Assembly (NCBI RefSeq): GCF_954871325.1
Contig: NC_088777.1
Coordinates: forward strand, 39,347,366 to 39,411,365
Direction of reading: 5' to 3'
DNA from: Gordionus sp. m RMFG-2023
Taxonomy: Eukaryota > Nematomorpha > Gordioida > Chordodea > Parachordodidae
DNA length: 64,000 nucleotides
The notes below the pieces were generated by a model. The model was not told where the DNA came from and did not search any database. It was given only the letters and a program-made list of their open reading frames with translations. The position numbers and the translations under genes are program-made. Positions 46,368-64,000 of the stretch are shown in pieces (the first letter of the stretch is position 1; every line of letters starts with the position of its first letter).

Positions 46368-46703
46368 TTAGCTTTCACATTTTCTGATGGTAAACTCCTT
46401 CAACATCTCTCTCCACTTTATGTTATTCATACAATCTCTTTTATCTAATTTATACTTCTTTATATTGGCTCTAACTTTATGGCCCCATTGAAGTTTTGGC
46501 CTTCCTCTTTTACGTTTGCCCATCACTTCCAAACTCTCAACCTTATTTCCTATGTAGTTCATAGGCCTTCTCATTGTGTGCCCATACCACCTAAGTCTAT
46601 TTAGCATTAATTTGGTCTTAATGGGCACTACCTTTAAAATATTTAGTATTCTTGTACTGCGCACTTTATCCTTTCTTGTTACCCCAGCAATCATCCTCAG
46701 CAT
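46368..46703 (-). mobile_element. LINE fragment: reverse-transcriptase C-terminus (RTE-like)
   Basis: A 111-codon open stretch reading MLRMIAGVTRKDKVRS, then LNRLRWYGHTMRRP, then GKRKRGRPKLQWGHKVRA. This 'RMLRWMxGVTRxDRIRN ... RLRWYGHVxRR ... GRRxRGRPxxRW' pattern is the C-terminal end of the endonuclease-reverse transcriptase of RTE-type and related non-LTR elements. The RT core upstream (plus side, above 46703) is absent, so this is a 3' fragment, as target-primed truncation produces. The frame ends in TGA at the plus-strand left edge. Confidence 0.75.
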
Positions 46704-46775
46704 TCTTATCTAAACATTAAATTATTTAAAATACTTTTGCAAGGATTTTATTACAATACTTTAATAATAACACTA

Positions 46776-46956
46776 CATCACTAGGGAAGTGAGCACGCAG
46801 AGGCTCGAACCCCATAAAAAAATTTGAAGAGCCTCCTAAAAATTTTAATTTTTATTTAAAAATACAAGGGTAATTTTTGAAATTGTTCGCTAAAATTATT
46901 AGTAAAAAAAAAATTATAAAAAATTTTGAGCCCCTTGATGGCTAGTGACGTCACTG
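46776..46956. mobile_element. Short hAT-like MITE
   Basis: The right end, inverted, reads CAGTGACGTCACTAGCC and then ggggctcaaaattttt. The left end reads CATCACTAGGGAAGTGAGC and then ggctcgaacccc. The interior is 181 bp with no coding. Termini resemble those of the 10103-12062 element, so it may be a deletion derivative of that family. Confidence 0.5.
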
Positions 46957-47107
46957 AACAATAGTGTTTCTACAAAATTCAGTTCTTTAAATTTTCTGCT
47001 TCAAGATCTTTATACAAAAATGTTTGTGTCAAAATTTTTACAGAGTTCTAGTCTCCAATAGATCTTCTCTAGTGACGCCAGTGCTCTCAATAGATCACAA
47101 CACACAC

Positions 47108-47482
47108 CAATGAGTGTAGCTGGGGTCGGGAGAACCCCCCTCTTCAAAAATTTGCTTGTTCTTGCAAATATAATTTTAAACTAATAAAAATTTTCCTCCC
47201 ACACACGCCCGTTCCAATTCTTCATCCCAAAAAATGTATACAATATATCAATATAAAGAAGAATTTGAAAAAAAAATTAGTTTAAGAAAATAAATTTTTA
47301 AAATAGACTATCATTTAAAGATTTTAGAAAAATAAAATAAAAAAAATAAAAGCCCAAATTTATTTTTACAAAAATCGAATACCAAAAGTCCTAAAATAAA
47401 TGGATCTAGAGACCTCCAATAAATTTATGGGGAAAAACCCCAATTAATAGTGACCCCCCCTACCCCGCTTCAGCTTCCTGGT
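47108..47482. repeat. Possible MITE with G/C-run ends
   Basis: The left end reads gtagctggggtcgggagaac followed by a C6 run. The right end, inverted, reads gaagctgaagcggggtaggg. The arms are only loosely similar, and no target duplication is evident. Confidence 0.35.
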
Positions 47483-48766
47483 TAATGTTTCAAATATTGA
47501 TGCATCTCGTTATAATGTGAAATTATTGTCCCATTTAAAAAATTGCTGATCCAATGAGAAATCTAAAGTTAATTAAAAAAAATTTTGGAATTCGTTTCAC
47601 AGTTATCACAAATAAATGATTAAATAACCTTCAATTCCCATAAATAAAAAAAGAAGTTAAATGTCTACTGGGTATATTGGTATTAACTGGGAAAGCTTCG
47701 ATTATAAAATTTAGCAGCGGGGACAAGGAATCATTGCAAAATATATATGTTCTCCATTTTTTAAACCATCTGTAAAGTTTGCAAACAACTAGATACCAAT
47801 GACATGTATCATACTTAGTATTTTGACGAATTCAAGAAGCTCAAAATGACTCTGTGTTACCTAATGATTGTATGAATTAAATTGATTCCCAACATGGCAT
47901 AGATAGAATTCATCATTAAAAACATGAACTAACAATGGAAACAGAATGTCTGAGAAGGAGAATTAAAAAAATAATTCTATATGTCTTACGGTAAAAAAAA
48001 ATTTCTATATTACAAGAGGTATATAATTTGGAAACAACACACAGGAATCCCCCTACACACATATCTTACGGCGGTTTATTAGCTTACCTCCTTCTAATCT
48101 GAAGAATATATAGAATTGTATCAGGGAATTAGTGAATTCAAAGTTAAAAAATAAAACTTCCTTCTTCTTGAGTGAATAGGTCTGACCTAATTGAGTGATT
48201 TGCAACTTTTTAAACAGACAAGGCTTCAATTTCTACTTATATTTTTCCAATTCTATTTCAAAAGTGCGAGGTGAGATTATTAGGTCTTTGACTATATATT
48301 TTAAGATTATGGTGATATTCTTTTCATTATATATTTTTATTTAATAATTTTTTATTATATAAAATATAGGATCAGCAACCAGAGCTGTATACCTCACTTG
48401 AAAACATTTTAAATAGTATCCGGAGGTTACATTGATTCTGGAGACTTATTTTTTCAATTTCATTTCGGTTGTTTATTATTTTTTATATTACTGATTTTAT
48501 AGCCTTATATAGAATTGTATGTGAAAATTAGTGAATTCAGGTCAGAAAACAATCTCCACTTAAAACGTAATTACTTAATTCCGATTCTAAGCTTTCAAAA
48601 GTTCTAGGTGATATTATATGGTCTTTGATAAGGCCTAATCCTACCCTATGTAAAAAAATATGATGTCAAACTGTACACCCCTCCCCTTTTCTGTAAAAGA
48701 TCTTAGAAAATCTAATGATTTTCTTTATAATAGACAACATAATAAATAATTCCTAATATTATGAAT
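47483..48766. other. Spacer with a diverged direct repeat
   Basis: 48110-48300 and 48510-48645 share tatatagaattgtat, ttagtgaattca and aggtgatattat-like strings in the same order about 400 bp apart, suggesting an old duplication. 47640-48050 shows no recognisable product. Confidence 0.45.
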
Positions 48767-50133
48767 CATAGGCGTAGCCAGGATTTTCCTAAGGAGGGGG
48801 AAATTAATAAATTTCTGGGGGCTTCACCCAGTAATAAAATATTTTTACAAGATAAGAGGTTAATTTTAATAAAAAAAATCTCTATTTAAAATATACGAAA
48901 TTGGCTAGAGATTATATCAAAAATTAAGTCTGGAACATATAGGAAATATATTTTTATTAGTTTATATAAAATATAATAAATTACATATATATAGATTAAT
49001 ATAAAAACGTGGTGATAATTTATAATGTTAGATCTAATTTTCTTTTAGAATTTGATAATTAATTGTTTTCGATGAATATTTATGAGCGCTGAGGCATTTT
49101 AACATTTCGCATATGTTTTTAGCATTCGTAAATTCGAGAAAGTTCTTTCATATGTCGTATTAGGGATGCATGCTAAAATTTGAAACTATTTTGTTATGTT
49201 TGGATAGTTTATTAATGTGTTTTTACAAACATTAAGTGCACTTAGCGCATTCTTAGGCTTAATGTCCATTCTTTTTAAGCTTGTGAATATTTAATTACAA
49301 ATTTCTTTCAATTAGGTCCCTACCATATCTTGCAAATAAAATGTATATAAATAGTGAATTTTATTTCTAATCTTATCCGAGATGCTCACTGATGGATTAG
49401 AGGATAACAAAATTTGAAGTTATTAAGCAACAGTTTATGATTTAATAAGTGTTCTCTAATTTGAGTTAAAAATATATCCAAATGCTATAAAAATCGTAAT
49501 CTGTAATACTCTTCAACTGAGTATTTGGAAATATTATTCCCATTTACTTGTCTTACAATTCTTGGCATGTTTATTATCATATAATATGAATGCACCATGT
49601 TAAAAATCTTGCTAAATTCACAATAAGCATTCTTTCTTATTTGTAAAATATAATGGTAAAGTTCCTAAATTAATTATATACATATTTTTAAAATATAAGC
49701 AAATTTAATCAGATTACAATTTTTTTATTTTTGAATGTATTATCTATAAGATAGTATTATTGAGCAATAAATTACTATATTAAGATTTACTGCAGATCTT
49801 TCAACATCAACTTATAAAAATATAAATATAATATTAAAATAAACCACTTATTGGAACTTTCTGTATGATAGGATCATTATTCTCTAGCATAATCACTATT
49901 ATTTCATCATCAAGAGCCAAAGCTACTTACTTAAACGCCCATCCCATGGGAAATAAGAGGATAGGTGATAAGCTCATGCCCGATTAAATAAAAATTTGAT
50001 AATGGAAGAGTTATGTTGGCTATACTAATTTTACTTTTATTTACATTATGAGAACCTAGAAATAAACATGATTAAATAAAATAAAAATACCAGTACTGAT
50101 AAGTAGTTGTAATTTATAATTCTCCTTTAAACT

Positions 50134-50243
50134 ACTTGTTTTGTTTTGGTAATGATATTCAAAATTTAAATTGTTTTTCTTTTTTTTTACTTGTTTTTGT
50201 TTTGGTAATGACATTCAAAATTTAAATTATTTTTCTTTTTTTT
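50134..50243. repeat. Tandem duplication, 2 x about 55 bp
   Basis: Two near-identical copies of a unit starting ACTTGTTTT and containing TTGGTAATGA, attcaaaatttaaatt and a T-run. It lies just left of the gypsy-like fossil and may be part of its terminal region. Confidence 0.75.
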
Positions 50244-50329
50244 GTACTACACTAATTCTAATTGTGAATGACATTATATTAGTTACAAATTTTATTATAT
50301 ATAGATGGAATTTGATTTTATATTTGAGA

Positions 50330-52585
50330 GTGTAAAATTAAATCGATTCGTAAATAAAACAAAAAAAAATATTTCTCGTAATTTCGCAATTCTCAGAAGC
50401 ACCAATTTTACAGAAGTCAACATGGTGGCAGTTCCGCTACATATCCGAGGAAATCGTAAATAAATAAATAAATATGAAACAGATTCCCAACAATAATGTT
50501 AATATAAATATTGAATTTCCGATATACTCAGACAATGGCGATTTTTTTTTAAGTAGATTCGAAGACATTTTTAAGGACACTCAGATCTCGGATATCAAAA
50601 AAGCTGGATCCTTCACAAGAACACTACCAGACGAAGTATATATCAAGCTTAAATCGATATGTTCATCTACCGACTTCATCAATTCATCGATATTGATTGA
50701 AAAATTCAGGATATTGCATTCGAGAAAATCTACAAGTTAGAACTTATTATTATTTAACGCAGTTGTACAAGGTAAAAATGAAAGTTACATCAATTGGGTA
50801 AGTAGATTATGCATTTTAAAAAATGAGTGTTTTCTAGATGATAGTAGAATTATTGAAAAAGTAAAAATTTCGTCAGTCAGCAAAAATATTAGACAGAAAA
50901 TTACGTTAAAGGAAAACATTACATTAACAGAAGTTCTTACTTTAAGAGATGATTTTGAGGAGTTAGAATTAAAAGAAAATATAATTGCTATAGCAGAAAA
51001 TATTTTTTTAAACTAAAAAACTGAAGATGAAATAACCGTCAAACATGTAGAAAGGGAAAAAGGTAGGTAAATTGAAGAAACCAAACAGATGGTTAGATAT
51101 GGAGACCACGATGAAAGACATAATTTACGATCTAATTACGATAACAGACAACAATGGACAACAAGAAGCAATGACTTTCAAAGAAATAATTATAAGAAAA
51201 TAATTACAACCCTAGATATCAGAACTATAATGCGAGTCATTACAATAACGTCAGGGCAAACTATCCAAGATCGTACAATAATTTTTCGAAATTTGATAAT
51301 AGAACTATTTATAATAGCAATAACTATAATGACCATAGATTTAATAATGATTATAATTACAGATATAACAGACATTATAACAGACATTATAACAGACATT
51401 ATAACAGACATTATAACAGACATTATAACAGACATTATAACGATTCAAGATTTATTCAAAGACATAACAATAACCATAATATTAGAAATCAAGGAAGAAA
51501 TCAAGTATGTAATTGTAAATATCATAACAACGATAATAGACAATCACGATATACAAACAAAGTAAACACTCTAAATATAGAAGAGATAAAAGAAGATGAT
51601 AATGATAAATTAGAGAAAAAAGAATATAATTTATATAATTTGGACATAAACTATATGGATACCGATAATGATAACACAGCTAATGATGCATATAAAGTTA
51701 CAGTATATTTGAATGACGTGCCAATATTAATGCAGATAGACACTGGTTCTATGTTCAGCATCCTACCGATTCATATTGTAAGAAAGATTGGAATTAAAAT
51801 TTTAAATAAATCGGACACAAAATTAACTGTATACGATGGAAAAATAATAAAAGTGTTAGGTACTGTCCAAGTCAAGGCTAAATTCGAGGATAAAACTCAA
51901 ATCTTAAATGCTTATGTGGTCCAAAGTGACAAGATTGCACTTTTGGGAAAGACCTGGATAACCGTTTTTAGAAATATATTAGATAAATTTGTGAATCTAA
52001 TCGAGGAAGATTATGGTACTATACAAGAAGTAATTCCACAAACGAGCACAGAGATGGTACAAAAGATAGTTGGTAAAATAATTGATGATAAATTATGGGA
52101 CATATCAATAAATTTTACAAGAATAGTTAAAGAAACTAGTAATGATAAAGAATTAGTGGAAGTAATTAACAATATAAAGAATCATGAACAGATAAAAAAT
52201 AAAACGTATAAAAATATGGAATCGGAACTGAGTTTGATTAAAGATTGTCTTTTTAAAGAAAATAGGATTATAATAGCTCAAAATATGAGAAAGGAGATGT
52301 TGCAAGAATTGCATAAAGGGCATCTAGGTGCTGGGAAAACAAAATCATTAGCGAGAGATTATTTGTGGTGGCCTGACTTATATGCAGAAATAAATCGGGA
52401 GGTTAAAAATTGTGATGCATGTAATAAATATGCAGACAATCCACATAATATATAAAACCCTTGGGAAACAACAAAAGTATTCGACGCGCGCACATAGACT
52501 TTTCGCAATTTGAAGACAACTATTTTATATGTGTTGACTCATTTAGCAAATTTATTAGAGAGGATCTACTAAATTAGCTTAAAAT
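50330..52585 (+). mobile_element. Ty3/gypsy-like retroelement fossil (gag, protease, integrase parts)
   Basis: A broken LTR-type element, read on the plus strand. A gag-like region starts at 50474. A repeat-rich gag tail follows (about 51089-51590), then an aspartic protease with the DTGS active-site motif (about 51640-52050). Next is an integrase zinc-binding H2C2 region (HKGHLGAGKTKSLARDYLWW near 52310-52370) and the start of an integrase core (about 52490-52560). The reverse transcriptase and RNase H are absent, so the element is deleted as well as interrupted in a few places. No clear long terminal repeats were recognised. It sits within the hAT element 48767-52663. Moderate age: long stretches remain open. 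Confidence 0.8.
51365..51436. repeat. 12-bp tandem array, six units, in the gypsy-like fossil
   Basis: Six consecutive perfect copies of ATAACAGACATT, with a diverged unit on either side. It falls in the gag-tail region, where low-complexity nucleic-acid-binding sequence is common. A multiple of three, so unit number can change without shifting frame. Confidence 0.9.
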
Positions 52586-52671
52586 AATATTCACAAAGAG
52601 TTATATATTTCTGAAGGAGGGGGGGGGGGTATTTCTTCTTGCCCCCCCCTGGCTACCCTTATATTATAAAT

Positions 52672-55125
52672 GTATGTTATTATAATAAAATATGTAATTA
52701 TTAGCTAATAAGAAATATAAGCGTTCCATGAAAAAAATATAATTAAGATAACTCCCCTCCCAGAAAATGAATAATATAGAATAAGTAAAATAAAATGATT
52801 TTTTTTAGGAGCTTAAGTCTATTCGTAAGATATATAATATAGACAAAATTTATTAAAAATATGTTTACCTCACACCATACTTGTATATGAATTAGGAATC
52901 TAGTTTGATACCGAAAGCCTGTTAATGCGTTTAAACATCATATTGATCAATTTATTTATTTTTAAATTCACTTGATTGTCAACCATTATCAAATTTATGT
53001 TATAAAAACCTCTTTATTCAGGAATACTGAAATCGAAAGTATCTATACGTTTGAGAAATGTGAGCAGGATCATTTTAATCAATATATTTCATATGTCTGA
53101 CATTTTTTTCACACTCGTTATTTTTGATAAATTCTTATTTGATTTTCACAAAATCTCATATATATGATTTTAGGTCAATTTGGATAAATAAATATGAGAA
53201 ATAAGTTTTAACTAAAAATTATTGTTAGAATTAATTTAAGCTACAATATTCCCATCTTCAAGAGTATTCATTAGACAGGGCTGCATTGTATATTCTAGGA
53301 AATTATAAATAGATGTATTTAATCTTACAAGTTTTGGATTTTTATGATATTTTATTAAATGTAGATTGATTTCTGAATCATGCGACATCTCTAAAATTGA
53401 AATTATAAAATTTGAAAATATTTATGCCTCCTTTGATAAACCTTTCACTTTGCAATTGTAGAGACAATAATCTCAAAGACACCATATATTAACCCTAAAT
53501 CAGAGATAAATTAATCATGGTGTTAGTATCAGGAAGAAAATTAATATACTTAGTTTCAATTATTAAATTTTATTTCAAAATTTAAATTTAAAAAATCTTT
53601 ACACATATTAAATTCAGTCGGCAATCTTTTGTGTGGATAATACTAGTTCTGTATATATTTTATAATACGTGCGTAGGAAGCTACCTACTATCCAACTAAT
53701 GTCTCAAGGGATCAAAATATTCATATTTTAAAATTATATCTCCAATTCTCATAAAATTCTTATAAGATTTAATTTTTTTATGATTTGTTGTAAAAGGTAA
53801 AAAATATTTCGGTAAAAGACTTAAAAAAATTTCCCCACAAATATTTGTATAACATTTTCTATTGCCAAATTTTGAGGCATGTATTAATTAAGCTAATTTA
53901 TTATTCAGAAGCTTCCTTAGTCTTTAAAAGGGGGCACTAAACATAATTTAAAAAAAATATATCTAAATAATAATTTATTAAAAACCTATTTAAAAAGAAT
54001 TACAGGAGCGAAAATGTTGGAGTTGACAAAATTGTTATTATTATTATGATACAAATAAATATATCTTATGACTGTCTTATAGAAATCAAATTGAACTAAT
54101 GAAAAGAAAAAATTTTAAAAAAAGATTAGAACATAGCATAGGCGTGGCGAAATAGGTCCCATCTTCGCAATTCGGTCTGACGAATTGATACTTCTTTATA
54201 AAAATTTGTAAAAATTATATTTTCGGTTTGACTAAAAGAAAAAATATAAGACTCTATAACAATTGATATAAAAACGTGTATGTTGTAAGATATAGCTTTA
54301 ATATCTAGTTTAATAGAGAATTTTTAAACATATATTTATAGTAAGTGTTTTTTAAAAGACCTAATTTCCCCAAAATCGTATTCCAGCATAAGAGGAGTGT
54401 TTAGTAGCCATTTACCTAAATTATTTTTGAATGAGGTAAAGGTTTGGCATTGGCATCCAAAAATATGTAGGCCAAGGAGTCGTGTAAATTAAAAAATAAA
54501 ATTGCTAAAACTACTTAGAGAAATGAAGTGGAACCCTAAATTTACAATAACCCTATATATGATATAGAATTAAAATGATTATTCGACAAATACAATGAGT
54601 GATAAATGTGCAATTCTATTTTTTTTTTAGATTTATTAATTCCGAAGGAGCTTAAACTTTTCTACCACCGCTACAAATGTTGATAAAATCATACAAATAT
54701 AGACCAAATCTGTTATAGACGTTAAATAAAATAACTTAAAATTAATTTAAATAAATAAATATATTAATTAAAATAAATATATTAATTAAAATAAATTAGA
54801 TCAAATTAAAATATTAATTAAAATAATTTAAAAAAAATAATTACAATAAATTATAATAATTATAAAAATATAATAAAAAATTTATTTAAATAAATTATAA
54901 TAATAATTATAATATTCTTATGACCTTTTATTAAATTTCGCGATTTTTGCTAATTCATTTCATATTATATATTCAAATTTATATTCTAAAATAATAGATC
55001 ATGTGTTTCCAACAAAATCAATATATAAAAGGATTAGTTATGCATATCTTCAATTTTTTACTGATATTCTAAAGTATACATTTTTAATATATAAAAATTG
55101 GGATTTTTCATCATTAAGTTTTTAT
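52672..55125. other. AT-rich intergenic stretch
   Basis: No gene recognised. 54755-54910 is low-complexity, built on an ATATTAATTAAAATAAAT-like unit repeated about three times and then decaying into A/T mixtures. Confidence 0.5.
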
Positions 55126-55396
55126 CAGAGATATGCAGGCCCGACCCGATATTAGGCACGGCCCATGAACCTCATTTTAATTTTTTAAAAATCTGGGACT
55201 AGGCTCAAAATAATTTTCTACAAAGCCCCCGGATGGGATCGGCAGAATGTTTACAAACCAAATATTTTAAATTTACATTATTGTCTATAAAAATAAAAAA
55301 TAAATAAAATATATTTTTAAAAAAAAATCAGGGCCGGGTCTGAAAATATAACCAGGGCCGGGCCGGGCTGTCAAATGATACTTCTGCAGGTCTAAG
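55126..55396. repeat. GGGCC-rich miniature element
   Basis: Left end CAGAGATATGCAGGCCCG; right end, inverted, TTAGACCTGCAG. Internal GGGCCGGGCCGGGC-type blocks near the right end. The same family as 12949-13305, about 270 bp. Confidence 0.6.
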
Positions 55397-55697
55397 GTTT
55401 TTATTATGTTTTATTAAATCGGTGAAAGAAGAAAATAATTATTTATCATTTTAAAAATGATTCCTCATGCCAACAGAAAATTTATCGATTATTACAAATT
55501 TTGTTAAACTTAAAGTTTTAAAAATCTATCTAGATAATATAATGCATTTATTTAAATCGGCGCTAACTGTTAAAAATTGGGCGCTAATATTTAAAGTCAT
55601 ATGCTGATTTTGGTAAAATAGGGTGCTAAACAATATTCAAAATTGTTGTCTATTTTTCAAATAGGGGTGTTAACAAACGATCACACTGAATTTTTAC

Positions 55698-55799
55698 CTC
55701 ATCTCCTTTGTATGGTACAATCTCTTTCAAAACTTTGCTGACATCTAATAAAGGGTTAAAAATAATAGCAAAACGCTTCCTCAGCCGCGAATTGTATCC
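55698..55799 (-). other. Coding-like segment, possible orphan exon
   Basis: On the minus strand, an AG acceptor and a GAG|GTAAAA donor bracket exactly 34 codons: YNSRLRKRFAIIFNPLL, then DVSKVLKEIVPYKGDE. Composition and phase look coding, but no family is recognised and no partner exon was found on either side. It could be a hAT relic or an exon of a gene divergent from UAP1. Confidence 0.3.
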
Positions 55800-56203
55800 C
55801 TGATGACTTTGTTAAATGCTAATAACTATAAAACTCGAGAAAATAAAACACGATATTATATTTTTATTATTTTTCAAAATATTTAATATAAAATATAAGT
55901 TGAATATTATTGATCTCAGATCAGCGTGAAGAACTAAATTTAAGCATTTACAAATTTACTCAAACTTTAAGATGTGCTAAATTATTTCATTAAATATTAT
56001 GCCCGTCTCTTCATACTGTCAATAATATAATATTGTCGCGCCTGCTTAGGTTACATCGAAAATTAAAAAAAAAATTAAACAAATCTATTTACTCAAAAAT
56101 GCATTTAGCAAATATAATAATGTAAACAACGTGATATAATAAAACGTCAACTTTGTTAATTTTATTTATTATTTTCTAGTTCTTTAAATAATTATTACAT
56201 ATT
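55800..56203. other. Region upstream of UAP1
   Basis: Should contain the UAP1 promoter and 5' UTR. AT-rich; no confident TATA or initiator can be separated from the background. The start ATG at 56204 is preceded by attacatatt. Confidence 0.4.
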
Positions 56204-63642
<7,439 letters not shown>

Positions 63643-63689
63643 AACAAAACCCACGATAATGATTCCTTGTTTACTTTAAATGATTCATA

Positions 63690-63695
63690 AATAAA
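63690..63695 (+). promoter_or_regulatory. Probable UAP1 poly(A) signal
   Basis: AATAAA 48 nt after the stop codon, the first canonical signal downstream. The rest of the window to 64000 is AT-rich without features. Confidence 0.6.
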
Positions 63696-64000
63696 ATGTT
63701 TTGACCAAATAATTTAAACAAAAAAATGATTTCAAAAATTAAATAATTTATTGTTTTCTTAGTAAACTTTCACAGTATTATGATTTATATGACATTTAAT
63801 CATAATTTATTTATAAAAAAAATTTATTAATGCGTTGGTAATATACCAATAAGCATTCTTATTTATATTTATCAAGATTTTTTTTGTGATATTTAATCAA
63901 TTATACTATATATATGGGTAATGTTTTTTCTTATTAACATCATGTTTGATAATAAAATTTATTTTTTATACTATTTTATAAAACATTTAAAAAATATAAA

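Larger units (their letters stand above)
48767..52663 (-). mobile_element. hAT element enclosing a gypsy-like fossil
   Basis: The left end reads CATAGGCGTAGCCAGG. The right end, inverted, reads TATAAGGGTAGCCAGG followed by a G run. Flanks ttatgaat (48759-48766) and ttataaat (52664-52671) match at 7 of 8. The minus strand near 49300-49080 carries a hAT dimerisation region: NYPNITK, FQILACIPNTTYERTFSNL, SALINIHRKQL. Upstream sequence to about 49560 is also hAT-like. The rest of the transposase is missing, replaced by retroelement sequence (about 50330-52585), so the hAT was either invaded or carries the fossil as cargo. It is defective. Confidence 0.7.

Noticed and set aside
51190-51435. Minus-strand ORF of repeated SVIM residues
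   Set aside because: Antisense shadow of the 12-bp tandem array in the gypsy-like fossil.
51365-51436. Regular short repeats considered as a CRISPR array
   Set aside because: The units are contiguous 12-mers without spacers, in a eukaryotic retroelement.

Overview
The window is strongly AT-rich animal DNA. It holds spliced metazoan genes with GT-AG introns, large intergenic gaps and a heavy load of old transposable elements. Both well-resolved genes have 40-53 nt introns at their 5' ends and introns of up to 2.4 kb further in. That 5'-short/3'-long pattern is known from flatworms such as schistosomes and planarians, so a flatworm-like lophotrochozoan is my guess. It is an inference, and the phylum is not fixed by anything I can see.

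Four host genes are supported. (1) Positions 126-9585, minus strand: a mitochondrial Rho GTPase (Miro/RHOT). Twelve exons cover the first GTPase domain and both EF-hand regions; the C-terminal GTPase and membrane anchor lie left of the window. (2) 15973-17418, minus: a single-exon class A (rhodopsin-like) GPCR with a DRY motif and a degenerate TM7. (3) 20686-31957, minus: a rhomboid intramembrane protease of the RHBDL type, with exons scattered over 11 kb and one 7.3 kb intron. (4) 56204-63642, plus: UDP-N-acetylhexosamine pyrophosphorylase (UAP1), complete in nine exons (564 aa) that keep phase throughout. Two weaker coding-like segments are listed at 14736-14888 and 55698-55799.

Most other recognisable sequence is mobile-element debris, dominated by hAT-superfamily DNA transposons. 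Several have terminal inverted repeats and 8-bp target duplications that can be read directly: 1564-3550 (inside a Miro intron), 12498-14614 and 37611-40013 (two copies of one family in opposite orientation), 10103-12062, and 48767-52663 (which encloses a broken Ty3/gypsy-like fossil). Other hAT relics lie near 19090-19720, 26335-27745, 45480-46040 and in UAP1 intron 3. A family of GGGCC-rich miniature elements is scattered through the window; one copy sits inside a hAT element whose sister copy preserves the empty site. Fragments of non-LTR retrotransposons lie at 15571-15807 and 46368-46703.

Layout: 1-9.6 kb Miro; 9.6-15.9 kb transposons and a small ORF; 16-17.4 kb GPCR; 17.4-20.6 kb relics; 20.7-32 kb rhomboid gene; 32-37.6 kb nearly featureless; 37.6-40.3 kb hAT in a gypsy relic; 40.3-52.7 kb repeats; 52.7-56.2 kb mostly empty; 56.2-63.6 kb UAP1. 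The host genes are unrelated housekeeping or signalling genes, with no sign of an operon or shared pathway. I found no tRNA, rRNA or CRISPR array, and no clearly novel multi-gene system.
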